Made by a program: the position numbers and the translations under genes. The notes under the pieces were generated by a model that did not search any database, was not told the origin of the DNA, and worked only from the letters and a program-made list of their open reading frames with translations. Shown here piece by piece: positions 42,805 to 51,621 of a stretch of 64,000 bases of DNA (within the stretch, counting starts at the first letter, position 1; each line of letters begins with the position of its first letter). The stretch comes from Arthrobacter sp. V1I9 (GTDB lineage: Bacteria; Actinomycetota; Actinomycetes; Actinomycetales; Micrococcaceae), in assembly GCF_030817075.1 (NCBI RefSeq), contig NZ_JAUSYU010000001.1, positions 744,001 through 808,000 of the forward strand, in the 5' to 3' direction.

Positions 42805-44028
42805 ATGACGATCTCCGCGAACCACACCGCACCGCACCAAACCGGCGAGGCGTCCACCGGGAACGCCCTCTCGGAGGCTGCCAAGAAGTTCGGCATCACG
42901 GCCGAGGACTACATGCTTCCGGCCCGGCACCAGATCGAGATGGTGGACCCGGACGGCCGGCTCAAGCCCGAAGGTGAGCAGGGCACCGAACCCGGCCACG
43001 AGTACCCGTTGCCCGGCGACAAGGAACTGCTGACCGCCTACGAGCAGCTCGTCGTCGGCCGCCGCGTCAACGACCAGAACTCGGCGCTCGTCCGGCAGGG
43101 CCGCATGGCCGTGTACCCGTCCAGCCATGGGCAGGAGGCCTGCCAGGTGGCGGCCGCCCTGTGCCTCTCGGACGGCGACTGGATGTTCCCCACCTACCGC
43201 GACGCCGTGGCCGTGATGACGCGCGGCGTGGACCCCGTGCAGGTGATGACCATCTTCCGCGGCGACTGGCACGGCGGGTTCGATCCCCTCAAGCACAGGG
43301 TGGGCATCCAGTGCACCCCGCTGACCACGCAGCTGCTGCACGCCGTCGGCGTCGCCCATGCTGCCAAGCTCCGCGGCGAGGACACCGTGGTGCTGGCCAT
43401 GTGCGGCGACGGCGCCACCAGCGAAGGCGACTTCCACGAGGCCCTGAACTTCGCCGCCGTCTTCCACCTGCCCGTCATCTTCTTCGTCCAGAACAACAAG
43501 TACGCCATCTCGGTGCCCCTGGCGCACCAGTCCGTGGCGCCGTCGCTCGCCCACAAGGCCGTGGGCTACGGCATGGCCGGCGAACGCGTGGACGGTAACG
43601 ACGTCGTGGCGCTCCTCGCCGTCCTGGACCGGGCCGTGAAACTGGCCAGGGAAGGCTCCGGCCCCCTGCTCATCGAAGCCAACACCTACCGCATGCAGGC
43701 CCACACCAACGCCGACGACGACACCCGCTACCGCGAGAACAGTGAAGTCACGGAGTGGCGGGCCAAGGATCCGGTGAATCGGATGCGGACCTACCTGACG
43801 GACCGCGGCCTGCTGGACTCCGCGGGTGAGGCCCGGATCCTCGAACACGCCGAAGCCGTGGCCGCCCAGCTGCGCGAGGGGCTCAGCGAGGACGTGCCGG
43901 TGGATCCGCAGGAGCTCTTCCGCCATGTCTTCTCCGCACCCACGCCCCAGCTGAAGGAACAGTCCGCCCTGCTCGCCGACGAACTCGCCCGCGACGCAGC
44001 ATCCGCATCCCATGAGGCCGGCAAGTGA
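42805..44028 (+). CDS. Branched-chain 2-oxoacid dehydrogenase E1 component, alpha subunit
   Basis: A 407-residue thiamine-diphosphate subunit. ATG 42805 follows GAAGGACGG. Motifs: RQGRMAVYPSSHGQEACQVA, FPTYRDAVAVMTRG, GDGATSEGDFHEALNFAAVF (the GDG..N ThDP motif) and NNKYAISVP. The SSxGQEA and YRDxVAVMTRG forms are those of the branched-chain/pyruvate alpha subunits of actinobacteria. It overlaps the beta-subunit gene by four bases. Alternative: a pyruvate dehydrogenase E1 alpha; the adjacent Lrp regulator favours branched-chain oxoacids. Substrate not proven. Confidence 0.92.
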   Translation: MTISANHTAPHQTGEASTGNALSEAAKKFGITAEDYMLPARHQIEMVDPDGRLKPEGEQGTEPGHEYPLPGDKELLTAYEQLVVGRRVNDQNSALVRQGRMAVYPSSHGQEACQVAAALCLSDGDWMFPTYRDAVAVMTRGVDPVQVMTIFRGDWHGGFDPLKHRVGIQCTPLTTQLLHAVGVAHAAKLRGEDTVVLAMCGDGATSEGDFHEALNFAAVFHLPVIFFVQNNKYAISVPLAHQSVAPSLAHKAVGYGMAGERVDGNDVVALLAVLDRAVKLAREGSGPLLIEANTYRMQAHTNADDDTRYRENSEVTEWRAKDPVNRMRTYLTDRGLLDSAGEARILEHAEAVAAQLREGLSEDVPVDPQELFRHVFSAPTPQLKEQSALLADELARDAASASHEAGK

Positions 44029-45137
44029 GCCCCACCATCACCACATCGTCCGAGGCCAACGGCAACGTTTCTGCTGCAACTGCCCGGGCAGCCGCCTCGG
44101 CCGCTGCCACCGCGGAAGCCGCCGGCCCGCAGCCCGTAACCATGGCCAAGGCCTTGAACACCGCGCTGGCCGACGCCATGCACGCCGATTCCTCTGTCCT
44201 GGTGTTCGGCGAGGACGTGGGGACACTCGGCGGGGTCTTCCGCATCACCGACGGGCTCACCGCGACCTTCGGGGAGCAGCGCTGCTTCGACACCCCGCTG
44301 GCCGAGTCCGGCATCGTGGGCATGGCCGTGGGCATGGCCATCAACGGGATGCGCCCAGTGATCGAGATGCAGTTCGACGCGTTCGCCTACCCGGCGTTCG
44401 AGCAGATCATCAGCCACGTGGCCAAGATGCACAACCGGACCAAGGGCGCCGTGAAACTGCCCATGGTGATCCGGGTTCCCTACGGCGGCGGCATCGGGGG
44501 AGTGGAGCACCACTGCGACTCCTCCGAGTCCTACTACGCCCACACCGCCGGCCTGAAGGTGTTCACCCCGGCCACCGTGGCGGACGGCTACCGGATGCTC
44601 CGCGAGGCCATCGACTCGGACGACCCCGTGGTGTTTATGGAGCCGAAGAAGCTTTACTGGTCCAAGGACCTGGTGGACCTGGCCGAGCTCCGGTCCGCCC
44701 ACTCTGCCGCCGCCCAGGCGGGGACGTCCTCCGAGGGGCGTGCCGCCGTCGCCCGTCCTGGAACGGACGCCACGCTGATCGCCTACGGGCCGTCCGTCCC
44801 CACCGCGCTTGCCGCCGCCGAGGCCGCAGCCCTGGAGGGGCGCTCGCTGGAAGTCATCGACGTGCGCACCATCGTGCCGTTCGACGATTCCACTGTTTGT
44901 GAGTCCGTCCGGAAGACCGGCCGGGCCGTGGTGATCGCCGAAGCCCACGGGTTCGCGTCCGTGTCCTCCGAGATCGTGGCCCGGGTGCAGGAGCGCTGCT
45001 TCCACCACCTGGCCGCGCCCATCCGCCGCGTCACCGGATTCGACATCCCGTACCCGGCGCCGAAGCTTGAGAAGTACTACCTGCCCGGCGTGGACCGCAT
45101 CCTCGACGCCGTCGACGACCTTCAGTGGGAGAACTGA
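44025..45137 (+). CDS. Branched-chain 2-oxoacid dehydrogenase E1 component, beta subunit
   Basis: A 370-residue subunit beginning with GTG that overlaps the alpha-subunit stop (GTGA). After an Ala-rich disordered start of ~35 residues the family begins at VTMAKALNTALADAMHADSS, then FGEDVGTLGGVFRITDGLTA, MAVGMAINGMRPVIEMQF, GAVKLPMVIRVPYGGGIGG, GLKVFTPATVADGYRML and IDVRTIVPFDDSTV. The Ala-rich extension is unusual. It dimerises with E1 alpha to decarboxylate the oxoacid and acylate the lipoyl group of E2. Confidence 0.92.
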   Translation: MSPTITTSSEANGNVSAATARAAASAAATAEAAGPQPVTMAKALNTALADAMHADSSVLVFGEDVGTLGGVFRITDGLTATFGEQRCFDTPLAESGIVGMAVGMAINGMRPVIEMQFDAFAYPAFEQIISHVAKMHNRTKGAVKLPMVIRVPYGGGIGGVEHHCDSSESYYAHTAGLKVFTPATVADGYRMLREAIDSDDPVVFMEPKKLYWSKDLVDLAELRSAHSAAAQAGTSSEGRAAVARPGTDATLIAYGPSVPTALAAAEAAALEGRSLEVIDVRTIVPFDDSTVCESVRKTGRAVVIAEAHGFASVSSEIVARVQERCFHHLAAPIRRVTGFDIPYPAPKLEKYYLPGVDRILDAVDDLQWEN

Positions 45138-45139
45138 CC

Positions 45140-46616
45140 ATGAGTGAAACTCGCGTGTTTTTGTTGCCGGACCTGGGCGAAGGCCTCACCGAAGCGGAGC
45201 TGGTGTCCTGGCACGTTTCGGTGGGGGACTCGATTTCCGTTGACCAGCCGATCGCCGAGGTGGAGACGGCCAAGTCCACTATTGAGGTGCCTTCGCCGTA
45301 TGCCGGGATTGTGGCGGAGCTGCACGGGCAGCCGGGGGAGACGCTGGACGTGGGGAAACCGCTGATCTCGGTGACGCCTGCGGGCGCTCCTGCCGCCCCG
45401 GTGGTTGAGCCTGCTGAGACCGAGCTGGGGGAGCCCGTGGCTGAGCCGGTCGAAACTCCTGCCCAGGCCGAGGCTGAGTTGTACCGCGAAGAGGAAAAGG
45501 CCGGGCTCCGGCAATGTCCTGATCGGGTACGGAACTCCCGGCGGCCATGGCGTTGCGCGGCGGACGCGGGCACGCAAGTCATCGGCGCCTGCCGCCGTCA
45601 CCCCCCTTCCCCTGGAGGATGGGGCGGCCGACGGCGGGACGGCGGCGGGTGCGGACGTGGACCTTTCGCTCCTGCGCACCCGGGTCCCCGGCAAGCTGGG
45701 CGCGGTGATCTCCCCGCTGGTCCGGAGGATGGCGCGGGAGCACGGCGTGGACCTTGGTGAGCTTCCCGGTTCCGGTGAAGGTGGCCTGATCATGCGCCGC
45801 GACGTGGAAGCAGCCATCACCAGTCCCACGCCGGTGGTTGAGCCTCGCGCGGTGGGTGCGCCTGCCGAAAACCAGGGCACCGAAACCCAGGGCACGGATG
45901 CCCGGACCGGCCTGGCGATCTCTGCCCGGACGCCTGTCCGGGGAGTACGCAAAGTTGTTGCCGCCAACATGGCCCGCAGCCGTTCGGAAATTCCCGAGGC
46001 AACTGTCTGGGTGGACGTCGACGCGACGGCGCTGATGGAGCTTCGCGAGGGGCTCAAGGCAGACGGATCTCAGGTGCCGGGCCTGCTCGCGTTCATCGCG
46101 CGCTTTGTCACCGCCGGGCTCAAGAAGTACCCGGAGCTGAACACCCGTATCGAAACTGCGGCCGACGGATCCCAGGAGATCGTCTCGTTCGACGGGATCA
46201 ATCTCGGAATCGCCGCCCAGACCGACCGGGGCCTCGTGGTGCCGTCAGTCCGTGCGGCCGAGAAGCTGACCGCCCGCGAGCTGGACACGGAGATCCGGCG
46301 GCTCACCGACGTCGCACGCCAGGGCAAGGCCACGCCGTCGGAGCTGGGGAGCGGCACGTTCACCCTGAACAACTACGGGGTGTTTGGCGTGGACGGGTCC
46401 GCGGCGATCATCAACCACCCGGAGGTGGCCATCCTGGGCGTCGGCCGGATCATCGACAAGCCGTGGGTGGTGAACGGCGAGCTGGCCGTCCGCAAAGTCA
46501 CTGAGCTGACGCTGACCTTCGACCACCGCGTCTGCGATGGCGGCACCGCCGCCGGCTTCCTCCGCTTCGTAGCGGACGCCATCGAAAACCCAACCGCCCT
46601 CCTCGCCGACATCTAA
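45140..46616 (+). pseudogene. Dihydrolipoamide acyltransferase (E2), frameshifted
   Basis: ATG 45140, two bases after E1 beta. The first frame gives the lipoyl domain (LPDLGEGLTEAELVSW, the lipoylated Lys in VETAKSTIEVPSP) and an acidic Pro/Glu linker. At about 45502-45505 one extra G in CCGGG moves the reading: the expected GSGNVLIGYGTPGGHGVAR continues in another frame, with the E3-binding segment PLVRRMAREHGVDLGELPGS, the catalytic core and DHRVCDGGTAAGF (active His and Asp) to the stop 46616. Without correction the protein ends as a truncated lipoyl domain. Either a real lesion in a catabolic operon or a read error. No E3 gene is linked. Confidence 0.82.
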
Positions 46617-46631
46617 CCCTGCCTACCCCAA

Positions 46632-46737
46632 CCCTCTCTCACTTAATGTCGGTTTAAGTCCAACGCTCGCTCACCTAATGTCGGTTTATTTCCAACGCTC
46701 GCTCACCTAATGTCGGTTTAACTCGAACGCTCTCTCC
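46632..46737. repeat. Tandem 32-bp intergenic repeat (three units)
   Basis: Three units start at 46632, 46664 and 46696 with the core CTCACCTAATGTCGGTTTA, with small differences (CTTAAT or CCTAAT; AAGTCC, TTTCC or ACTCG), and a partial fourth CGCTCTCTCC. The array lies 16 bases after the E2 stop. It is not a CRISPR: no variable spacers and only 13 bases between the conserved parts. It may be a genus-specific intergenic repeat or binding-site array. Confidence 0.75.
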
Positions 46738-46813
46738 ATCGATGCCGGGACTCCCGCCAGAAGGCGGGCAGCACGGCGGCGGCCGCGTGCCGCCGTCGTA
46801 CGCCCACGCCCAA

Positions 46814-46858
46814 ACGGCGGCGGGCTCACCGGAAGATCTCCGGTTAGCCCGCCGTCGT
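46814..46858 (-). terminator. Hairpin after the DoxX gene
   Basis: ACGGCGGCGGGCT (46814-46826) pairs with AGCCCGCCGTCGT (46846-46858), one G-U, and an inner stem CCGGA/TCCGG closes a small loop. It lies 11 bases past the stop of the minus-strand DoxX gene and may also stop the bkd transcript from the other side. No T-tract. Confidence 0.6.
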
Positions 46859-46869
46859 GGCATGGTGCC

Positions 46870-47391
46870 TTACTGATGAAGGCTGTGAGGCTTCCTGGCG
46901 CGCGGCACCGTGCGGGTGGACGCTAACCGGCGGTGGGTTAGCGTCCTGGTGTACGGGAGTACCACGGCGATCGCGGCGGCGATGAATACCAGCTGCATCA
47001 GCGTCCGCGGCAGGAGCGCTGTGGCCGGGGCCCCGTTAACCATGAGTCCGGATAGCGCGGCATAGACGTTTGCCGGAAACATTGCCACCATCAGCAGGGC
47101 CAGTCCACCGGCCGCCCAGGGCGCGGTCCGGCGGTGGAGCAAACCCGCAGCCCCCAGCAGTTCCAGCACACCCGTCACGGTGACCAGCAGTTCGGGGTAG
47201 GGCAGGGCGGGCGGCACCATAGCGATAAGGTCACCGCGCATGTCATTGAAATGTGCCACCCCCGTGAGGACAAACATGGCTGCCAACCCGCCGCGCAGGC
47301 TGGTGTGCCAGGACCGGAGCCCCCGGATGCCGGCAGCGCCGGCGGTGCGTAGCAGGAGGGTGACGGCCAGGAGCGTGATAAGTGGTGCCAT
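46870..47391 (-). CDS. DoxX-family membrane protein
   Basis: A 173-residue protein with four helices (about 2-16, 33-50, 66-85, 92-112) and a further segment near 125-145. LRGGLAAMFVLTGVAHFNDM and LPYPELLVTVTGVLELLGAA (a Pro...Glu-hydrophobic-G-x-x-E-hydrophobic-G pattern) are DoxX-like features. The basic C-terminal tail is cytoplasmic. The gene is divergent from a TetR-family gene with a 99-base shared control region, so it is probably the repressed target. Biochemical function is unknown, as for most DoxX proteins. Confidence 0.8.
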   Translation of the reverse strand: MAPLITLLAVTLLLRTAGAAGIRGLRSWHTSLRGGLAAMFVLTGVAHFNDMRGDLIAMVPPALPYPELLVTVTGVLELLGAAGLLHRRTAPWAAGGLALLMVAMFPANVYAALSGLMVNGAPATALLPRTLMQLVFIAAAIAVVLPYTRTLTHRRLASTRTVPRARKPHSLHQ

Positions 47392-47423
47392 GATGCGTTC
47401 CTTTCAGGTGCATCGAGTCGATC

Positions 47424-47477
47424 TTGACACTGACTAGATTACTCAGGAGTGCGAACTTGTCAATGGCTAGATTGACA
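47424..47477. promoter_or_regulatory. Candidate TetR operators between the DoxX and TetR genes
   Basis: TTGACACTGACTAGATT (47424-47440) and TTGTCAATGGCTAGATT (47457-47473) are direct near-copies 33 bases apart, about three helical turns. The second overlaps an inverted repeat TGTCAA/TTGACA (47458-47477). TTGACA also fits a -35 element. This is the pattern of an autoregulated divergent pair. Confidence 0.5.
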
Positions 47478-47490
47478 CTAGGCTTGGGCT

Positions 47491-48069
47491 ATGAGCACGC
47501 CTGCCACTTACCATCACAAAAACCTCCCGAGCACGATCATCAACGCCGCCCTTGACGTCATCGCGGAGTCCGGCCCGTCGGCGCTGAGCCTGCGCGATCT
47601 CGCCAGGCGCGCAGGAGTCTCCCATGCCGCTCCTGCCCACCACTTCAGGGACAAGGCAGGTTTGCTGACCGCCGTCGCGGTTCAGGGCTTCGGCCTTTTG
47701 GCAGACGCGCTGGCCGAGGCGCAGCAGCAAACGGGCGACTTCCTGGAGGTGGGTGTGGCCTATGTGGGCTTCGCCGTGGGGCACCCGGCCCATTTCGCCG
47801 TTATGTTCCGGCCGGAGCTGTACCGGGCAGATGACCCGGAATTGATCGCTGCGAAGGCGCTCGCCGGTGAGTCCCTTCGCCAAGGGGTGGCCCCGTTCGC
47901 GGCCTCGGAATCAGGTCCGGCGTCGCAGGACGCGGCACTGGCGGCGTGGTCCCTGGTGCACGGCTTCGCCACGCTTTGGCTCAGCGGCAACCTGCCTGCC
48001 GGACTGCCGGCCGATCCGCGGGAGGCTGCACGCCATGTCGCCTCAGTTCTGTTTGCCGGACGAGGGTAG
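47491..48069 (+). CDS. TetR-family regulator
   Basis: A 192-residue repressor. The HTH is LRDLARRAGVSHAAPAHHFR at about residues 35-54 (Y often in place of the second Pro-Ala-His, here the APAHHFRDK variant of the TetR_C_33-like group), and the C-terminal domain (HPAHFAVMFRPELYRADDPE onward) resembles the same subgroup. It probably controls itself and the DoxX gene. The ligand is not predictable. No ribosome site is strong, and the ATG is 10 bases beyond the operator half site. Confidence 0.88.
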   Translation: MSTPATYHHKNLPSTIINAALDVIAESGPSALSLRDLARRAGVSHAAPAHHFRDKAGLLTAVAVQGFGLLADALAEAQQQTGDFLEVGVAYVGFAVGHPAHFAVMFRPELYRADDPELIAAKALAGESLRQGVAPFAASESGPASQDAALAAWSLVHGFATLWLSGNLPAGLPADPREAARHVASVLFAGRG

Positions 48070-48118
48070 CAGCGGAGGACTTTATTGCCCGCCAGCGAGG
48101 ACGCCGTCATAGGTAAGG

Positions 48119-48150
48119 CGTACGACGGCGGTGCGCGCCGCCGTCGTGCG
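48119..48150 (+). terminator. Hairpin after the TetR gene
   Basis: ACGACGGCGG (48122-48131) pairs exactly with CCGCCGTCGT (48138-48147), extended by G-U at the base. It lies 50 bases after the TetR stop, before the next gene. A T-tract is not present, so it is a Rho-independent-like structure at best. Confidence 0.5.
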
Positions 48151-48254
48151 CGGGGGAGCTTTCCTCCGAGTGTTTTCCGGCAACTCCAAGAAGTGCTGGG
48201 TAGAATCGACGGCTAGACGAACGAACACTGCTTTGCCGGAGGTACGGAGTAACA

Positions 48255-49070
48255 ATGTCAGAATGGCTCGAAGTCGGCGCGGACAACTATGTGCTGGTCA
48301 CCGAAGGATCGCTGCTCAACACCGGACTGATCGTGGGAACCGAACGGGCCATGGTGATCGACACTGGCTGCGGCCCCAGGCAGGGCCGGGAGATCCTGAA
48401 CGGGGTCCGGGAGAAAACTCAGCTGCCGCTCGTCGTCGTCAATACCCACGCCCATTACGACCACTTCTTTGGCAACGCGGTCTTCGCGGAAGCCGGCGTC
48501 ACCGAATTCTGGGCCCACCAGAACTGCGCCACCGAAATCAGCGAACGCGGGGACCTGCAGCGCCGCTTCGTGGGCACGCTGGAACCGGAGATGTCCACCG
48601 GCGAAGGCCAGAACGTGGAACTGGTGGTCCCCAACGCGATCGTCAGGGACCAGCCGGTGCTGGTGGACCTCGGCGGGCTGACTGCCACCCTGTTCCACCT
48701 GGGCCGCGGCCACACCGACGGCGACCTGCTGGTGGGCACCCCCACCACCCTTTACGTTGGTGACCTCGTGGAGCAGGGCGCCCACCCGTCCTTCGAAGAC
48801 TCCTACCCGGAGGAATGGGCGGACGCGCTCCGGCACACCTCGGCGCTGCGCCACCGCTACGAATTCCTCATTCCCGGGCACGGGAAGCCGTGCAGCGACG
48901 GGTTCGTCAAGACCATGGCCAACACCATGAGCACGGCGGTGCGCCAGGCCCGCGGGTCCATCCGCGACACCCCGAACGACGCTACCAAGGCCATCCCGGT
49001 TTTGCCCTACGGGCCGGAGCAGTCGCGCTGGTTCATCAAGCGGCTCCAGGAGACCCGCCGGGAGCACTAG
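48255..49070 (+). CDS. MBL-fold metallo-hydrolase
   Basis: A 271-residue cytoplasmic protein with a strong GGAGG upstream. The metal-binding set is visible: NTHAHYDHFFG (the H-x-H-x-D-H motif, about residues 60-66), a third-site His in LGRGHTDGDLLV, the bridging Asp in LYVGDLVEQG and a final His in IPGHGKPCS. An N-terminal MVIDTGCGP is typical. The subgroup resembles glyoxalase-II-like or lactonase-like hydrolases; the substrate is not defined. It is a single-gene unit. Confidence 0.88.
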   Translation: MSEWLEVGADNYVLVTEGSLLNTGLIVGTERAMVIDTGCGPRQGREILNGVREKTQLPLVVVNTHAHYDHFFGNAVFAEAGVTEFWAHQNCATEISERGDLQRRFVGTLEPEMSTGEGQNVELVVPNAIVRDQPVLVDLGGLTATLFHLGRGHTDGDLLVGTPTTLYVGDLVEQGAHPSFEDSYPEEWADALRHTSALRHRYEFLIPGHGKPCSDGFVKTMANTMSTAVRQARGSIRDTPNDATKAIPVLPYGPEQSRWFIKRLQETRREH

Positions 49071-49138
49071 CTGCTTCGCGAAGGCTGCGCCCAGCCGCCA
49101 TTCAGCCCAGTTATAGAAACGTTATATATCCTTGCTGA

Positions 49139-50398
49139 GTGGTTTTTTCGTTAAGCAGTGGAAATTTGTCAGCTCCGGAACGTCCGGCGGTGCCCGAACC
49201 GGGGCTCATCTCCGGGCGTAAGCATGCTCTCGACGGGCTCCGGACCGTTGCCGTGGCAGGGGTCTTCTTCTTCCACACGGCAACTGCCCTGGTCCCGGGC
49301 GGATCCATCGGGGTGGACGTCTTCTTCACGCTCAGCGGCTTTGTGATCACCCTCCTGATCATGAAGGAGTACCTCGCCACCGGCAGGCTTCACCTGGGGA
49401 TCTTCTACGCCAGGCGGCTCGCCCGGCTGTGGCCGGCGCTGCTTGCCCTGTGTGCGGTGGTTGTCTTCGTTGGCGTGGTCTTTCCTGCATCGAAGTGGGC
49501 CGGCCATGAGGAATTTGTCTTGCCCGCCGCTGCGTATGCGATGAACCTGGCCCGCTTCGGGATGTTCGGCGAGTCCATTGCCGGGGAGGCATTCGGCCCC
49601 ACCTGGACCCTCGCCGTCGAGGAGCAGTTCTACCTGGTGTGGCCGCTGCTCCTCCTGGTACTGCTGCGGTTCTGGAAAGTCCGGACGGTCGCCTGGATCA
49701 CCGCCGGCCTGGCGGCGGCATTCCTGCTGGAGCGTTCCGTCCTGGTGGCACTGGGAGCACCGCTGAACCGCATCTACAACGGGCCGGACACCAGGGCTGA
49801 CGAGCTGCTGATCGGGTGCACCCTGGCCCTCATCTTCACGACAGTCCGCTCCGGCTCTCGCTTCCACGCGTCCCTTGAGGCTGCTGCCCGCCGCGCCGGA
49901 CCGCCCGCGGCGCTCACCCTGCTGGCCGCCGTGTTCCTGCTGAAGGAACCGGACACCCCCGGCCCCTGGTTTACCGCCTTCTGGGCAGCCGGGCCTACTG
50001 TGCTGGCTTTGCTGGCAGCACTGTCCATCGGCTGGCTGGTCCTTTCCCCGGCCGGTTTCACTGCCCGTATCCTGAGCCACCCCTGGCTCGCTGGCCCCGG
50101 CCGCGACCTGTCCTACGCGTTCTACCTCTGGCACCTGCCCGTCTACCTGCTGCTCATGCCGCTCGTCTCCCCGCTGTGGCTGCGCGTCGTGTTGGCTGCA
50201 GTGCTGACCGTGCTGCTCGCCGGCGCGTCCCACCGCCTGGTGGAAACGCCAGTCCGCCGCTGGGCCAACAAAAGGTTCCAGCCCGCCGTCGTCCGTTCTG
50301 TCCCTGGACCCGCGCCGGAACACGAGCCGGCACCGGTAGAGGGGCGCCACCTGGCGTCCACTGGCGGAGGAGGGTTCCGGGCTATCCGCGGCCGGTAA
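49139..50398 (+). CDS. Acyltransferase-3 family membrane protein (OafA/YrhL type)
   Basis: A 419-residue protein with ten or so helices. LDGLRTVAVAGVFFFHTATA (D-G-L-R-x-x-A..H near residue 32-51) is the catalytic signature with the active His; GVDVFFTLSGFVITLLI and FYARRLARLWPALL follow; SYAFYLWHLPVYLLL is the C-terminal signature. It transfers acyl groups to surface sugars. GTG 49139 is the start used; a small hydrophilic tail at the C-terminus is disordered. It is followed after 10 bases by an SGNH hydrolase gene, a frequent partner that may act on the same acyl groups. Confidence 0.88.
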   Translation: MVFSLSSGNLSAPERPAVPEPGLISGRKHALDGLRTVAVAGVFFFHTATALVPGGSIGVDVFFTLSGFVITLLIMKEYLATGRLHLGIFYARRLARLWPALLALCAVVVFVGVVFPASKWAGHEEFVLPAAAYAMNLARFGMFGESIAGEAFGPTWTLAVEEQFYLVWPLLLLVLLRFWKVRTVAWITAGLAAAFLLERSVLVALGAPLNRIYNGPDTRADELLIGCTLALIFTTVRSGSRFHASLEAAARRAGPPAALTLLAAVFLLKEPDTPGPWFTAFWAAGPTVLALLAALSIGWLVLSPAGFTARILSHPWLAGPGRDLSYAFYLWHLPVYLLLMPLVSPLWLRVVLAAVLTVLLAGASHRLVETPVRRWANKRFQPAVVRSVPGPAPEHEPAPVEGRHLASTGGGGFRAIRGR

Positions 50399-50408
50399 GA
50401 TATGCCGA

Positions 50409-51251
50409 GTGATCAGAAGCGGCGGGCGTCCCAGGATAACCAAGCAGGAGTGGGTCAAGTACGCTGCACTTTTTGTGCTGGCAGTGGCCGCCTTCGGGGT
50501 AGCAGCCATCGCCCTGATGGGTCCACGAGGCGCAGGTGAAGCACTCCCTGTGCCGGCAACCACGCTTGCTGCCACGCCGACAGGAGCTACTGCGTCTCCG
50601 ACTCCCACACCCACGCCTACGGCAACGGCTGCGGCTACGGTCCGGCAGCTCAGTATTGAGCTGCCTGCGGAGCCCGTCCTCCTTATTGTTGGCGACTCGT
50701 ACACTGCCGGTGTCGGTGCAGATCAGCCGGACCAGGGGTGGGCGAATCTCGTTGCCGGGCAGCTCGGATACCCCACCAACATCGACGGCGTGCCCGGAAC
50801 CGGGTTCGCCTGGGGCGGCGGGGAGCAGGACGAGCAGGGTGGGGAGTACGAGGTCCGGTTGCGGGAGATTGCTGCCAACCCGGCCTTCGTGCCCAACCTG
50901 CTCATTCTTCAAGGCGGACAGAACGATTCCCTGGTCCCCGATCCCGCTGAGGTTGAAGCTGCCACCGCACAGACCATCGAGGCGGCCCGCAGGTTCTGGC
51001 CGGGCGTCCAGGTGGTGGTGCTTGGGCCGTCGGCGCCCCAGCCCGCTGCGGAGGAACTTCGCGGCGCCAACAGTGCCATCCGCGCTGGTGCCGCAGCTGC
51101 CGGCGCTCCATTTGTTAACGCCCTCGAGGCCGGCTGGTTTACGAGTGCCAACAGCCCGGACTTGAACTTCGACGGCATTCACCCAAACACCGCCGGCCAC
51201 GCCTACATTGCTGAGAAGTTCCTGGAGTCCTGGGCCCGCCTGACCCAATGA
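50409..51251 (+). CDS. SGNH/GDSL hydrolase with N-terminal membrane anchor
   Basis: A 280-residue protein: a basic start, one helix (AALFVLAVAAFGVAAIALMG, about 20-39), a Ser/Thr/Pro linker with TPTPTPTAT, then the SGNH domain. Block I GDSYTAGVG (the Ser nucleophile near 98), block II G in VPGTGFAWGG, block III GGQND and block V DGIHPN (Asp and His) are all present. It is anchored outside the membrane. Coupling to the acyltransferase-3 gene suggests polymer acyl modification, a common split of the OafA-SGNH fusion. Confidence 0.9.
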   Translation: MIRSGGRPRITKQEWVKYAALFVLAVAAFGVAAIALMGPRGAGEALPVPATTLAATPTGATASPTPTPTPTATAAATVRQLSIELPAEPVLLIVGDSYTAGVGADQPDQGWANLVAGQLGYPTNIDGVPGTGFAWGGGEQDEQGGEYEVRLREIAANPAFVPNLLILQGGQNDSLVPDPAEVEAATAQTIEAARRFWPGVQVVVLGPSAPQPAAEELRGANSAIRAGAAAAGAPFVNALEAGWFTSANSPDLNFDGIHPNTAGHAYIAEKFLESWARLTQ

Positions 51252-51274
51252 GGACCCGGCGGTGTTGGCGTGGT

Positions 51275-51517
51275 CTAGCTGCGGATCTTCCTGAGCCGCA
51301 GTCGGCGTCGAGCCGGGGTCTGACCTGTTACTGGGCGGACGCGGCGCCAAGGCCTGTGGGGGCTGTGCCCGCCGGCGCGCTCAGGGGGTGCCGAAGCGGA
51401 AGCCACCAGAGTCGACCCATTGCGACGGCGTCGCAGCCGCAGGATCACGAATACCGTCACGCCCAGCCAGGCGAACGCTGCACCGAAAACCAGGACCAAC
51501 GACGGGATCATTCGCAT
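51275..51517 (-). CDS. Small membrane protein (80 aa), tentative
   Basis: A short frame on the minus strand, convergent with the SGNH hydrolase gene. MIPSLVLVFGAAFAWLGVTV then FVILRLRRRRNGS makes one helix and an Arg-rich tail. The remaining residues are basic and low in complexity, so only the helix supports a protein. No clear ribosome site. It could be real or a chance open frame; the interval 51252-51621 otherwise holds nothing recognised. Confidence 0.35.
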   Translation of the reverse strand: MRMIPSLVLVFGAAFAWLGVTVFVILRLRRRRNGSTLVASASAPPERAGGHSPHRPWRRVRPVTGQTPARRRLRLRKIRS

Positions 51518-51621
51518 GGCTTAGTTTAGGCGCGCCGCGCACGTGCGTTCCTGCCGGATCCCAAGGGTTATTGACACGTTATTCAGTGGTGTGGCTGCCG
51601 GTTGTTATCTGCCGATGATGT

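Noticed and set aside
42694..44013. Large minus-strand open frame (439 residues) over the E1 alpha gene
   Set aside because: It is the antisense of a strongly conserved E1 alpha gene and has no recognisable family; Gly/His/Val-rich composition is typical of a high-GC shadow.
46632..46737. Possible mini-CRISPR after the dehydrogenase operon
   Set aside because: Units abut one another and differ by point changes; there are no spacers.
48258..49067. Minus-strand open frame of 269 residues over the MBL hydrolase gene
   Set aside because: It mirrors the hydrolase exactly and has no family features.
49169..50704. Minus-strand open frame of 511 residues over acyltransferase and SGNH genes
   Set aside because: Antisense of two well-supported genes; low-complexity Gln/Gly/Arg-rich sequence with no motif.
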